DNA of 64,000 bases, taken from Euglena gracilis (taxonomy: Eukaryota > Euglenida > Euglenophyceae > Euglenales). The position numbers were made by a program, and so were the translations under genes. Positions 35,336 through 61,992 of this stretch are shown here, in pieces. How positions within the stretch are numbered: position 1 is the first letter of the stretch; every line of letters begins with the position of its first letter. The notes under the pieces are model-generated. The model was not told where the DNA came from, made no database searches, and saw only the letters and a program-made list of their open reading frames with translations. The stretch is from the NCBI GenBank assembly GCA_039621445.1, contig CP154955.1, positions 45,221,540 to 45,285,539 of the forward strand, written 5' to 3'.

Positions 35336-35941
35336 AGTGAAGGAACATTTCCTCTATTTCTCCCATATTTCCAGTCTGCAGCATTCTTCCATCAAGGTAT
35401 GAAATATTTATATATCGGTGTAGCTAATACAATTCAGGATTCAAAGATTCAGTTTGCACTATCAGACTATCATTATCATCATCCATGTTTTCTGTTCTTT
35501 GGTTTGGTTTGGTCAGCATGATTTGGAGAATTCTTTATGTATTGTGATCCGTCGAACCTCTGTCTGCTGCCGGTCCCCAAAAGTTGAGTTTGCCTTCAAC
35601 TGGAGGAATCCGCGGACATCATTCTGACCAAAATACATATTCAAAAGGACACACTCCTCTCAACCACTTCTTGATCCTCTGGTGTCGTGCTCGCTAGCGC
35701 TTCTGGAACCGGAAGAGGACCAAGAATACCTCTATTTTTGCACCAGGGGGTGAAACAACTTATTTTGGGCAATTTGGAAGGCCCAACACGCCTGTTTTTT
35801 CGGCACATCGTGCGATTTTTTTGTCTTTTCCTTCATCATTTTTCCCTCTAGCGGGGTTATAAGTGGGGGGTCGGACCGGCTTTCCGCGAGGACAACACCC
35901 CGGCTCCTCACCCCCCACACCCCGCAGGCCGCCCGCCCCAC
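35336..35941. promoter_or_regulatory. upstream region of the cystinosin gene
   Basis: About 600 bp, AT-rich and becoming GC-rich at 35870. No gene, TATA box or repeat is identifiable. It probably includes the promoter and 5' UTR. Confidence 0.3.
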
Positions 35942-43231
<7,290 letters not shown>

Positions 43232-43386
43232 GTGCGAGTCCGCTAGTGGGCCGCTGATGGGCCGCTGGCGGGGGGACCCAACCCATCTGCTTTCACCCCG
43301 ATTCCAGCCGCTATATCTATTGCACTGGTCCTCCCTCTGTTCCAGTGGATGTATATGTATATATGCGCACACACATATATACACAT

Positions 43387-43393
43387 TTATATA

Positions 43394-43429
<36 letters not shown>

Positions 43430-43577
43430 TGTATGTATGTATGTATGTATGTATGTATGTATGTATGTATGTATGTATGTATGTATGTATGTATGTATGT
43501 ATGTATGTATGTATGTATGTATGTATGTATGTATGTATGTATGTATGTATGTATGTATGTATGTATGTATGTATGTG
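43387..43577. repeat. TATG tetranucleotide microsatellite
   Basis: About 175 bp of uninterrupted ATGT units after a short TA run. It begins about 155 bp after the cystinosin stop codon, so it could be in the 3' UTR. Confidence 0.97.
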
Positions 43578-45164
43578 TGTGCATACATCCTCCCACCGTC
43601 CCATTTCAAGATCCCCCAGCCTTACCCTCTTTGCTGTCTGTCACCCACTGAATTGAGATCACTCTCGCGAGCCTGCATTCCTGCATTTTTTTCTTCGTCC
43701 CCCAGCTGCTGTCCCGATATTCAACGTTGTGAAGGCTGTCAGCCATTCGCATACAAATTGTCGTGAAATATGCGGCTGGACCTTGGAATCACAAGAATAA
43801 CATGCCGCTCATAGCCATGAGGATGCCCGCGCTCTGCACGCCGTGCGTCTTTCAATGCCTGTTTTTTTGAGAAAAAAATGAAGGAATAATGCAAGAAGCG
43901 ATGACAAAAAAAATTGGAATTTAAATTTTGTGTTTGGTCAAATTTCATTGAAAGACGCACAGTGTGCACAGTGTGCACGGTGTGCTGCAAACTGTGTCCG
44001 CATCCCCATTGCTGGTATCTTATTATTAATTTGCGGGTTTGAGATATATTTGGCAGCCTGTTCCTGGTGGTTTGGAGTCCTGCAGATTCATGCTGACGAC
44101 CTTTGATTTATCCAATAATCTTCGGCGGTCTATTTCGCACTTTAGCTTTTTAGAATCGCACCAATTCTGAAAGTATTTTTTTTGCTCCATTCTGCGCTCC
44201 CAAAAACGAGATCCGCCCCCCTTTTTTGTGTGTTTTTTTGAATGGGCCGACGCCGGCTGCTTTATAAGTGACCCCTAAGAGTTGCCCAAACCCCCCCTTT
44301 TCAGTTTTTTTTTTCGGCTGGTGGCACGTTTTCAGCGATCGACAATCAGCAGCCCGAGAATGACGAAAACATGTGAAAAACACAAAAAAGGGGCCGAGGG
44401 GTGGGTTTTCAGATGACTTTTTCCCCCCAGGTGCTTTCAGCCTCGGAGCGTGCCCAAAACCTCGTGGAAAAAAGGCCCCTGAAAGGAATTTCTAAAAAAG
44501 CCTCTTTTTTTATTTTTCCTGCATTTGACTCTCGGGCCAGGGGGTGTGGACCAGTGCAGATGAACCGTGATGCACCGGTTTGGGAAGGTTGAGAGGTGCG
44601 GCAGGTGGGGAGAGAGTAATTGCTGTTTTCAGGGTGTAAGTGTGACCAAGTGTTGAGGGCCCCACAGGCCGGCAGGAAAGGGCTCTGGGAGCCAGTGGCT
44701 GAAGACGTGCAAAAGGATGTCTTTCGTGGTTTTTCGGAGGAGGGAAGTTGGTGACCCATCTTTCTTGTGACAAAAAAAAGGTGTGCATCGCCACTGAATG
44801 GGATATTGAAACAGTGTGAGCGCTTGCGCAATTGCGCAAAGGAAGTTGTTTTGCCGAGTTTTATACCGCCAAATCTGCTTGTTTTAGACTGAGTAATGGT
44901 GCCCCTTATTTTCATGGGAAATGTGCTGTGCCTCATTTTCAGATAAAAATTCTGGGTGTGAAGGGCACCTTTAAGCTGAATTTTTGAGGATACAACCTGG
45001 AATGGCCATTTTTTTGATGTTTCAGGAGTCAAAAATGGTTTTTCATAGGCTCAACTGCCGATGCCCGGCGCAGAAGGCTGGTCTTTTTAGTACTATCATA
45101 ATTCTACAGCATGTAAGTTCAAACTGCAGTAATGCCGCACCTCCAAATGGCACGTGTGCGAAGG

Positions 45165-45250
45165 TGCACAAGTGGTTGGTGTGCAGATGCGCAAACCGAT
45201 TAGACAGATTATTTGCGTATTTGCGCAGACCAACCACTTGTACAACTTCA
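45165..45250. repeat. fold-back repeat with GCGCAAA words
   Basis: AAGTGGTTGGTGTGC at about 45170 pairs with GACCAACCACTTGTAC at about 45228-45243. Each side also carries GCGCAAA or TTTGCGC, a word shared with the palindromes in the 10373-11529 element. Confidence 0.6.
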
Positions 45251-46013
45251 CAAACACACCAATCTCAGCTTGCACATGGAGCCCGTTTACACATTTGCGC
45301 TGATGGTCCTTGTGTGCATTTGCACACATAGACAATTTGGCGCACATGCGCACACCGACCACCAATTCTCACAAAGTCGAATGTTCAGTCATCGTTCAAG
45401 GCTCTGTCTGACTTGCCCCTGAATCCTTCCAGTAACATCCCATGTTTACGAGCTAGCCGTTGGAAGGTTACCACTGAGTGTTGTATGAACCCCATAGGTT
45501 GTGGTGACGCCTGCTCTTAGGCAACCAAACTGACAAAGGACGTGCAAAGGACCTCCCGGGACACCACATCACATCCTGGTTACATCATTTGGGTTTTCCG
45601 AGTCCGGCATTGTCATTTTCGCAAAAAATTTTGTCGATGTGTGCATTTCCACAGACCGACAAAGAAGAAACTCTCACCATAAACTTTTTTTAAAGAAAAA
45701 AGTTGGTTTATCATGGACGTCATTCAATGAATCATGACATTCATTCAATGTCGTCGTTCATTCAGGACATTGAATGAATCGTTCAACGTCAACTGCAAGA
45801 GCAGGTTTCAAATAGTGGAGCCCTCTCCCGCTGGAAGTGTCGGTCCATCACCAGAGCACCTGCAATGTATTTTGGGAGTTGTTACCCAGAAGAAAACTTA
45901 CACACACACAGCACACCCCCCCACACACAGTGGCCACAGAAACCCCTCTGTCGCATCACGGCTGTTTGTTTGGTGCCTGGTGCCCCCTTCTGGCCTGGCA
46001 CTGTGTTCCGCCC

Positions 46014-46206
<193 letters not shown>

Positions 46207-46332
46207 GGTATGGTGGGTGTGGGTGTGTGGCGTTTGCCTGCGTCGGTGGAGGCGGCCCCGGAAACCCCTCCCTGCCATCATTCGGCGCCGCGGTCGCCCC
46301 TTCCTCCCTCCCCTCGCCCAGGTCCTCCCCCC

Positions 46333-52218
<5,886 letters not shown>

Positions 52219-53174
52219 AGGTTAGCTGAAAAAAAGACGCATCCCAGCTGGATTTGGGCTTGGGCCTTTTGGTTGTTTTCGTTTTCGGGTGGCAACTGGG
52301 TCAAGCCCAGTAGCCCGGTTCCTTTGACCCCCACCCCTGGGCCAGTACTTTTTTTTTCCAGCCAGCACTTTTTTCCAGCCGGCCAGCTTGAACCCCCGGG
52401 GGGGGGGGGAGTCCTTAAAGAAATTCCTTGGTCATCCTCCGCCTGAGAAATTGTTAAGGTCCTCAGTCGGTCCAGAACTGCCAATGCGGAAAGCTGCCAG
52501 GATCCCCAGTGCCGGCCAATCTGTCAGAACAAAAAATGTGCTCAAATTCCGGAAAAGACCATACCCAGGACACTATCCGCGTTCACGGTCCTGGCCGGTT
52601 GGTTCGTAGGCGGTTTCCGCGGGATGGGTGAATAGGCCTCTGGGCTGACAAGTAATTCCGTGCACCGCACCCCCCCCCCTGATTTCTCCGTGGCGTCCGT
52701 CGACGTAGAATGAAAGCAGGAGGGCGAGGACTATTTTAATCTGGATTGACTCCAGATAGTTTCGATTGACCTTGTGGGGAGAACACATTCGGTCTCATTA
52801 GAGGTTAATTAGTAAGATTTGAAGATCTTTTTTTTGTTTCGGGTCGTATATTTTCCAAATGGCGGTGCATATTTGTCCATTTTGCACCGGTTTTTTCGGT
52901 ACGCCCATTCTGCCTCACCCTCGGCACTCCATTTTGCTGAGTCCTGCCCCAGTCCGGCCGTTCCTTGGCCCAAACCACGCCCGTGCCCAAAGCCTGACAA
53001 GTGCGCCGCACCGCCAGGTCCTCCCTTCGCTCGCAATCGCAATCGCAACTGCACCGTCGCCCGGCAGTGCCGCTGGACTTCCATCAAGGAAGCTGAGGGA
53101 CGAACGATGCCCAGAGCCAGTGGACCCGACCCCTCCTGGCTGCTGCTCCGGTCGTGGCTGTCCCCCGACCACCG

Positions 53175-53655
53175 TACCCCCCCCCCCGGGCAATTGACGC
53201 CCCCGGGCAATTGACGCCCCCGGGCAATTGACGCCCCCGGGCAATTGTCACCCCTGGCTGTGCCGGCCAATTTGTCACCCCGGAAAATGTCACCCCCCTC
53301 CGTGCTGCCCAATTTGTCACCCCCCCCCACAGAAGATGTTTGTGAACTTTCTTTTCGCCGACACGACTCAATTGGTCCTCTATTTCGCTACAACGTGCTC
53401 AGAAATGTCACATACCAAATACTCTGCACAATATCACAACCATAGCTGCATTTTTGCGAGTTCACTGGTGTTTCAGATGGTGTTCTTGGTCATTTGGTTT
53501 CAATGTGGCCTACATGGGTGGGCAATTGACGCCCCCGGGCAATTGACGCCCCCGGGCAATTGTCACCCCCCTCTGTGCCGGCCAAATTGTCACCCCGGGA
53601 AATTGTCACCCCCCTCCGTGCTGCCCGATTTGTCGCGTGACAATTGCCGGGGGGG
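53175..53655. repeat. paired GGGCAATTGACGCCCCC / CAATTTGTCACCCC repeat blocks
   Basis: Block 1 (53187-53330) and block 2 (53521-53655) have the same order: tandem GGGCAATTGACGCCCCC units, then CAATTGTCACCCC, GCCGGCCAA, TTGTCACCCCGG and CCCTCCGTGCTGCCC words. They flank about 190 bp of unrelated sequence. Block 2 ends with GTGACAATTGCCGGGG in inverted orientation. Confidence 0.8.
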
Positions 53656-53685
53656 GGGGGCGGGTAGGCCCAACGACCAGCCCCA

Positions 53686-53774
53686 GGTCGTTGACATCGC
53701 ACGTCAGTGCTCATCCGACGAGGGGGAGGGAGAGAGTTCATTGTTGTCGCTCGTTATGTCAAGTATTGTGATTG
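53686..53774 (+). CDS. possible further lipase-locus exon
   Basis: After the acceptor CCCCAG, a frame encodes VVDIARQCSSDEGEGESS and SLVMSSIVIG, followed by a strong donor GTAAGT. It may belong to the lipase or to the gene ending at 55831. No family is recognised. Confidence 0.35.
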
Positions 53775-54429
53775 GTAAGTCATATTCCTTCACGTGCTTT
53801 TGAAAGCCTTCTGAATGGTGTCGCTGCTACGAACTTTCGTTTGAGAAAAAATTGGGACTGGAAAGAAACAGGAAAGAAACCGATTTGGACAGTGGTCAGC
53901 ACACACCACAAGAAGAAGGCGTTGAACCCACAACGATCCATGCTGTTCATTTGAAGGAAGCCCAGCTGTCTGTCGGTTCACTCTCACCGGTTCTACCCTC
54001 TGTTGCCGTGATGATGTCCCCCAGTTCCCCTCCTGCCTCCCGTCCGACCTCGCGCCACCCCCTCGGCTGCGTTCCTAAGCGCATTGGAGGCCGGGCCCAG
54101 CCACCTGTCTGCTAGAGCTCTTTGGGCCAGATGGCCAATTTTCGGCTCTGCTGCGGGGAAGTGTGTGTGTGTCTGCTGCCAGAGTGCTTGCTGAGATCAT
54201 TTGGCAGTTTGCTTCATCCCAAGGTGGGGAGGAGGTGATTTTAGCGGGATGCTCAAGTTGAGTTGACCCCCCTTGCGTATTCCTAAGCCCCCCCCCCGCT
54301 AATTGCAGTGCTCGTGGTGCTCGTGATCATCTTCTAGTCAAGCTCAAAGCTGTTCATGCTCCAGCGACACCCTGGGTTGCTCATGAGCATCCTCCTCCCC
54401 TCTCCTACCCCCCCCCCTATGTCCAACGA

Positions 54430-54742
54430 CCCCCCTATGTCCAATGACCACCCCCCCCCCCGGTCAGAGGACACCTTTTCGGAGGTTTGACCAAATTTTT
54501 GGTCCCGGCGTGAAGCGCCGGGACGAAAAATTTTGCCCAAAATTTTGCCAAAATTTTGGCCAAAATGCCATTTTTGACACTTTTTGGACAAAAATTTGTC
54601 AAAATTGCCCAAAATTTTCGGCGCGAAGCGCCGGAAGGGAAAATTTGGGCATTTTTGGGTGGGTAGGGACCCGGGTACCCACCAACTTTCTTTTGACCCC
54701 ATGTCCAACGACAGAGGTTACCGGTCATTGGACATAGGGGGG
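54430..54742. repeat. fold-back element: CCCCCCTATGTCCAATGACC arms
   Basis: The arms at 54430-54449 and 54723-54742 are perfect 20-bp inverted repeats. Near copies CCCCCCTATGTCCAACGAC (about 54413) and CATGTCCAACGAC (about 54701) add a second nested pair. The interior carries two hairpin cores: GGCGTGAAGCGCCGGGAC and GGCGCGAAGCGCCGGAAG. Confidence 0.85.
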
Positions 54743-54774
54743 GGGGGGTAATGTCAGATGGTTTTCTGTCGACG

Positions 54775-55550
54775 AGACAAAAGTCGTGACAGTCACGTGA
54801 TACTGAGCATTTTTTCCCCCAACGATTTTTATTGTTCGACGAGATTTGTGTCGTCATCATTTGACGGCGAGGTATTAGACCGGTCGACATATGAAAGGGG
54901 AGGGTATGGAGCATTCACCGCAACCCTCCGGGGGGGGGGATTTGGTCTCTCCCTAAAATCTGTCATTTTCCAGCTCTTTGCATTTGGGGGGAAGAAAAAC
55001 GAGCGGCCAATGTAAGCTATTTCAGAATTTCTGTTCTTGGTTGCAGATGAACGCCAATGCGGCAATTTTAATGAATTCATTGTGCAACCACATTGATTGA
55101 TAATTTCAGTGTTGGAGGTGAACTTTCTTGCATCAACCTGCACAGGTTACGTTCTCTTCACGCAGAAATAAATGCTTCTCTGAATTCATCACCATTAAGA
55201 TAAGAATGAACCAACTTTTTGGTGTTTACGCCCCTTGAGGAATTTCTGCTTTTTCGGTGCATAAATAAATGTAATTTGGGGCTCACAATACCCACCCACG
55301 GAGATTAATGCCAACCAACGCCTGTCAACTGACATGAGGATCGGCCTGACGTTTCCCCTTTTTTGCCCATTTGTTTTTGGACCCCTTATGGCCTTTTCTC
55401 GGGTTCGATGTAAAAAGTCTGTCGGGATGTTTCACCCCTATCAGCCAGAAGGAAAGGCCACTGTTTAAGGAAGTTCTTGCCCCCCCCCTACCCCGCCCTT
55501 AGTTGCACTAAGGCTTCTTGTCTGTTTATGGCCGGCGCTAACTTCGCTTC
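54775..55550. other. intronic or intergenic sequence, nothing recognised
   Basis: AT-rich sequence without repeats of note. The possible frame at 54758-55015 lacks splice support. Confidence 0.35.
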
Positions 55551-55729
55551 TGGCCCAGTTGTGTGGTGAGTGGCCAGGGACCCCTTACACCGGTGCCGGT
55601 TTTATTTCTCCCCCTGGCCGGGTGAGTAACTCTGGTGTAATTCCAGCGCTGCGGGGACATACACTCACCTTGTGTGGTTGGTGTGGTTCCAATGGTGGGT
55701 CTACTGGGTGGGTGGCGTACACCCAGCAG

Positions 55730-55831
55730 GACTGGGTCTACGCCCCAGTGCTAGTGCTGCTCTTGCCTCCTGCCCTCTTCCCACTTTTCTGTGTGGGGGA
55801 TGCGTGGCGCAGGCACAACGCCATGACTTGA
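55730..55831 (+). CDS. terminal exon encoding a C-terminal membrane segment
   Basis: The acceptor CCAGCAG ends at 55729. The exon encodes a short aromatic start, DWVYAPVLVLLLPPALF, then PLFCVGDAWRRHNAMT and a stop at 55829-55831. This is one hydrophobic membrane span with a short basic tail. A strong donor GTGAGT at about 55620, after TGAGFISPPGR, suggests the preceding exon ends there. It could be the lipase C-terminus or the end of a separate small membrane protein. Confidence 0.45.
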   Translation, partial: DWVYAPVLVLLLPPALFPLFCVGDAWRRHNAMT

Positions 55832-56831
55832 AAATTACAGTGTGGCCTCACAGTCCCGCGGCTTCGGTAAACCCGGGTCACCGGGTCCCCCTACCCCACC
55901 CCTGGGAGGTCCGTCCCAGGTTGTGCTTTTGCGTACTCCCCGGCCCAGAGGGCACCGAGCTCCCGAGTCAGAAAAGTCGAAAAAATTCGAAAAGAAATTC
56001 CCGAAACAATGCTTTTTCGCCTCCCGGACCCCAGAAAAACTGTTTTTGAGCCGAAAATGAGCGTTTTTCGGCCCGCAAGCGCCCCGTTTTGGGCCCGAAA
56101 CCTGTTGACTTTGGGCCAAAATCGTGTCAAAAAAAGTCGAAACAATCCAACAAAACGGGTAAGGGGTTTATGGGGGGGTCGCCGAGCTCTTGTCTCTTTA
56201 GAGTAAGAGTGAAGCTTACCTTTGGGGTCAGCCCATAGCAGGGATTCCCCCAGGGTGTGCCTGCAACAGGCAGACTCCCCCCCCCCTCCATGGAATCCCC
56301 TCCCCCCTGGGGGGGGGGGGTGAAAAGCAGCCAGGTTTAGCCATGGGGGTGCGACGGAGTCCGGGGGTGCCTGGGACCGCCAAAAGGGCGAAATCTCGCG
56401 CCGGGCTGTAAATCAGTCATTTTGTGGGGTGCCTTTTCCCCCCATTTTTCCTCACCATGGTTCCGAACCTTGCTTCTGTGCCCTACCCTACTCTTCTCCT
56501 CAGGGATGCCCAAGTGACCCTTTCCGTCTGATGCCCGTGTCCCATGAGAGGGCTGTTCAGGCGGGGGTCAGTATTTGGTTTTGCACCCGCAGTTTTCATT
56601 TGCGCAAATCACTGCCTGCGCAGGGCTTGTATTGATTGTATTGGTCTGGTTGGTTGCCTCTCGACATTTTCACCATGCCACAGCAGGACCCCCCTCCCCC
56701 CCCTCCCCCCAAAGCAGCCCCATATGCTGCATTGCGGGTGTGTTCCCAACGCCTGGCCACAGCACCCATGCAAACACACACAACCCTGAAAATGGCTTGG
56801 TGCTCAAATGGGCTGGCTGCATTTTAAAGCA
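55832..56831. other. intergenic region before the AI-2E transporter gene
   Basis: It contains a copy of the GACCC/CGAAAA-type repeat (55950-56160) and C/G tracts (56275-56325). The promoter and 5' UTR of the downstream gene should lie near 56400-56830. No defined element is seen. Confidence 0.35.
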
Positions 56832-59800
56832 ATGAAGCATGAGCAGAGCGTGCCATCCCCCCAGCGCCGGGCAGACCCCCAACCTGCGGCCATCGTGTAT
56901 TCCGTCGTCATCATCGCAGCCCTGTGCTTCGGCATCATCCTCTTCTTGCTGCAGACCATTATCCTGCCCTTTCTGTTCGCCCTCATCGCCATGTACCTCC
57001 TGCAGGTCCCCCACCCTCGCCCCGCGGTTGGGTAGTTGATACGGCGGGATGGTCCTTACTATGGTCCTTATTGTTTTTTGGATTGCTGGTTTCAAACTGC
57101 ATGCTTTCCACCCCATTCTTATCACCCATTGTCCAGCAGTCAGAGGTCCGAAAGTGTATCCCGTCCGGCTGTCAGAGATGCCCGAATTTTTAATTTTGTG
57201 GCTTTCAATTGTGTGTTTTTTTGGGGGGAGGGGGTTGAGCGCTTTCCTGTTCCAGCTTATTCAAGCTCTGTTTGCCAACCAGCTAAACGGATCAGATATA
57301 TTCTGATCGGCAAGCCCAGACCTCCGAGAAGTCCAGGCCATCACTGCCCCGTGCCTCTCTCCTGCCTCCCTGACCCCCCGCAGCCCCTAGTGGACTGGCT
57401 GAGCAAGAAGCGCAGCCTCGCCACCATGGCCTGCAAGCTACCCCGGGTCGGCCACATCCCGCGCCAAGTGTCGCAGGAAATGGAGCCGCTGCTCCCCGTG
57501 TCGGAGGAGACGGTCATACCGGAGAACGAGACGTTTTTCCACCGGTGTCTGCCATTTGATGGCATCGTTTCTGAGAGTTTTCCCTCCAACTTCTGCCCAC
57601 AGGTGTTGGGGGGAAATTAGTACCTGCATGCGACTGTTTCCTCCGGGGGAGGGGGAGGGAAGAAATGTCATATACAAAATTGGTTGGAAAAATTTTGGTT
57701 GGACAAAAATCGCCCAAATATTTTCGGACCATCTTAAGGATTGTCTTGAGGCATCTCCGGAAAAGGCGTCCCAAATCGCTGCTTTCTGGGCCAAAGAGTC
57801 ATGAGATTTCGAAAGGGTGTCAAAATATTTCCGGCCCATTTTTTCCATCACGAATTTTTTCCGACCAATTTTTATGCATGACCAATGTTTTACCCCCCCC
57901 CCCCAGTAGATGCCCAGGTGCCAACTGGGGCCTAACAAAGTGTGGAACATAGATTCATTAACCCTTCCCAATTTGAAGCCCGCCCCCTCAAAATATGAAT
58001 ACCAAAGGGGTTTAGTTCTGCCGCCAGATCATACAGCAACACCCAAAATGAAGTTGCCCAGGGTGCAATTCAGGGCAAAACATTTTTTTTTAATTATTAA
58101 CTATTTTTTCGCAAGGAATGGTCATTTTCAGCAAAAGTTGTGCGTTGGGACGTTCGGAATTGAAAAAAAAATTGGAGGAGAACAAAAATTTTTTGTGTAA
58201 AATGGGGATTTGGCTTCAACTGAAGGCAATGAAAATTTGTCGAGGCTGTCCAAACAGGCTTGCTTTTCCTCCCCAAAGCGCCACCAACCTTGTTATCCTG
58301 CCCAAAAATTATGCATGTGGATGTATGTATACGTGTATATCTGTGGGGGGTCAGTTACCCCTGGGGGGGAGGGGCAATTGTGTGCATCATTCTGCCATGG
58401 TGTCGCCGGAGGGATCTCCGGGGGGACCTCTATGCCATCGCCCTCCCTTCCTCTTCCAGCCTTCTGTACTATGAGTTCCGGCTCATCCCCCGGTTCCTAG
58501 CGGTGTTCCTGGCCATTGCGGTGGTCATTGGAATCGGTGCATCCTGTGGGCTCTTCGTGTATACGTCCCTGAAGTCGCTGCAGGTGTGTTTTGCCCACCA
58601 GACCCCACGATGCAGAAAAGTCTGGAAAAGTCCAGAAAGGGAAGGAGAAATCCATAAATACTCGGCAGCGCCATTTCCTTGACGAAATGTCTTTTTTTTT
58701 GCAAAAAGGTGTTAAAAACTGAAAAAAATGGTGTTTTCAGGGGCTTTGGGGGTAAAACTCCGAAGTTTGGCTAAGAATTCTAAACCCAGCAGGATCGGGA
58801 GGGAAAAAATTGGAAGCCGAGAATTTGTTGGAAAAAATTGGCGTAACAAAATACCGCCTATTTCCGGACCCTTGTGGCCGATACCGCCAAATTTGCCACG
58901 TCATTTTCGGAAAAATTCGATTATTCCCCTTTTTTCGCTGGAGTTCATTCAAGGAATGTGTTCCGGTCGTTGATTGTCAGTTGCCTGTAATTTTCTTTCA
59001 GACCACATGCAACGCTTTCTTATCTCGAAGAATGCTATGTCAACTTTGAGTTTGTATTCTGTGGTGAGGCTTCCAATGAGTGGTGTCATATAAGATTCAA
59101 ATTTCTTTGTAGTTTTTTTTTTAACACAACCTGCCAATTTTTCCAAACGCTTTTCAAAAAAAAATCTTTCCAAATATTTCCAGACCATTTTTGACCAAGA
59201 CTGCCCCAATTTTTCCGTCCCCAGTTTTCTCGCCTCCAATTTTTGGGGTAAACCCTCCCCCCAAATAATACCCCTCCCAAATAATGACCCCCCCCAAATA
59301 ATACCCCCCCCCCTCGGGGTCCGACTTCGGCGACCGGGTTAATACCCCCCCCCCTGGTTTCGGGCCAAAGGCCTGGATTTTCACCTGAAAATGTGGGTAA
59401 AAATCACAATCTCTGAGAACAAATTTCGAAAAAAATCGATTTTTCTGGATCATCTGACCTCCAAAAAATGCTAAATTTCATAAGGAAGTACACAAAAATG
59501 ACCCCAAAGGAGGTTTTGGCTACTATGGGACTTCGAAAAATTTCGAAAATTTTGTGGTGCTATTCCCCCCCCCCAAATAATACCCCCCCTCGGGCCGGGA
59601 CTTCGGGCGAAGAAATAATGCCCCGGGGGGTATTATTTGGGGGGTTTTATCGATTTCTCCTCTCCCCTTGTATCGTTATTGTTTTGGTTTTCGACTGGGC
59701 TGGCTGCCACTCCAAAACCTCTCACCACTGGACCCTAAATCCCCCCGAAGGGTCCAAATCTGATCTGATCCGACTATGATCCGGCGACGCCCAACTGTAA

Positions 59801-61864
59801 CCCCCACCAATGTAAAGCTCGCCGTGGTTCCGTTTGAACCCAGGAAAGGCAACTTTTTTGTAGGTAATTCATTTTTTGCACGTGAATTGGCTGAAAGTGC
59901 CGTACAATTACACGTGGTGGGAAAAGATGAGTTCCACACCCCGAAATTGGTTTGGTAGTGGCAATTGGATGTCAAAGTCCATGGCTGTTGAAAGTTTGAT
60001 ACCCTCCCAGATGTTCTCCCATGACCCCCTCCCATGACCTCCTCCACTCCCCCGGCGGGTAGTGACCAGGGAGGGCGTACAGGGTTTGGGTGCCCCCCCC
60101 CCACACCCCCCCTTCATGGATTGGAGGGGGGGGGGGTCTGGACCGACCCCGGGGGGTGCCCGGGACCCCCAAAGGTCAAATTTTTTCCCGGCGCTTTGTG
60201 CCGAATTTTTTTTGCATTTTTGACAAATTTTTGCCCGAATAGTGCCCAAAATGGCATTTTTGGCCGGGTGTCAATTTTTTTCGGCCTGGCGCTTCGCACT
60301 GGGCCGAAAATCGGTCACACGGTGGGGGGGCTGACCCCCACCCCTGGACCAGTGGGGGTCCGCCTGCTTTTATATTGTGACTGGTTGGTTTTTGGAAGTG
60401 ACCCCCGGCTGGCCGGGGTTTGCCCGCGCGCGCGGGCAGGGTTTGCCCCCGCGCGCGGCGCGCATCCCCTGGGCCAGGCCCCGGAGTAATCGCTGGCCAG
60501 ACCGCCGGGCAAATCCGAATACCGGCCCAGTCAGCGAACAGGTCGGGTGGGCCAAATCCCTTGTGGGGGCGGACCGTTCGTCGGGCTTTATCTTTCTTCC
60601 TCCCTGCCTGACTGCAGAGGGGGGGGGGAATGCGTTTCGCATTTTTTCGCATTTTTGCGCATTTTTTGCGCATTTTTGTCAATTTTTCAAAAATGCGCAT
60701 TTTTGCGCATTTTTGCGCATTTTTTGCGCATTTTTTGCAATTTCCCCCCCATTTTTGCACATTGTCCATTTTTTTGCGCATTTTTTGCGCATTTTTTGCC
60801 CAATCTTGCACATTTTCAATTTTTGCGCTTTTTTTGCGCATTTTTTGCCCAATTTTGCACATTTTCAATTTTTGCGCCTTTTTTGCGCATTTTTTGCCCA
60901 ATTTTGCACATTTTCAATTTTTGCGGCTTTTTTGCGCATTTTTTGCCCAATTTTGCACATTTTCAATTTTGCGCCTTTTTTGCGCATTTTTTGCCCAATT
61001 TTGCACATTTTGCCATTTTTGCACATTTTCCACTCAAATCACATGCTCACCGAATTTTGCCCACGTTCAACTGACCCATTTCTGCAACCAACGAACCCAT
61101 TTTCGCATTTTTTTGGCCAAAATGCCTTCATTTCAGCTCTTTTTGGTGATTTTGGTTTAATTTTGGGTTTACTGTTGGAAATTTGTCTAAGTCCTTTTTC
61201 CCTTAGGAATGTCACAAACTCAGCGCATTTTTTGCGCATTTTTTTGCGCATTTTTGCGCATTTTTTCCGAGGGCCGTCCAGCGCATTCCCCCCCCCCCTG
61301 CCGATTGCCGCCTTTGGGAGTCCCGCCGGCCTGGGTTACAGGGGGGGGGGATGCGCGCGCGGGCGAACCCCGGCCAGCCGGTCCTCATCCTAACCCTACG
61401 CCCTCACTAACCCCAGGGTACCCATGCCCAACCCGTGGGAAGTTTAATACCCCCGGGGGGGGTATTAAACTTCCCACCTGCCATATATCGGGTGTGTATG
61501 CACATACATACATACATACATATATGCACACGCGCGCACATACATACATACATATATGCACATATACATATATACATACATATATGCACACACAGACACA
61601 ATTCCACATGCAGACATGCACACACACACACACACACGCGCGCGCGCGCACACACATGCCCACCGACGCCAGCCTCCATGTATGTCTTCGCAGTCACAAA
61701 TCCCGCTCTACGAGCGCGGGGCAGTCGTGGCGTTTGACCGCCTCTCGGAGCTCTTCTCGACGTTCGATATTGACCTCGAGGACAGTTTCGTGCCGTGGGC
61801 CATCCAGTACGCCCAGTCCGCCGCCCCTGACTTCCTCAGCGCAGTGTCGGGCTTTGTGGAGAAG

Positions 61865-61925
<61 letters not shown>

Positions 61926-61952
61926 TGTGAGTGTGTGTGTGTGTGTGTGTGT

Positions 61953-61992
<40 letters not shown>

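Noticed and set aside
44409-45032. 207-codon minus-strand ORF
   Set aside because: No recognisable domain and no promoter or splice context; a frame of this length can arise by chance in 3 kb of spacer.
60377-61393. 338-codon + frame rich in Phe, Ala and His
   Set aside because: It reads through the TTTTTTGCGCA array and has no domain; the array is intronic in the transporter gene.
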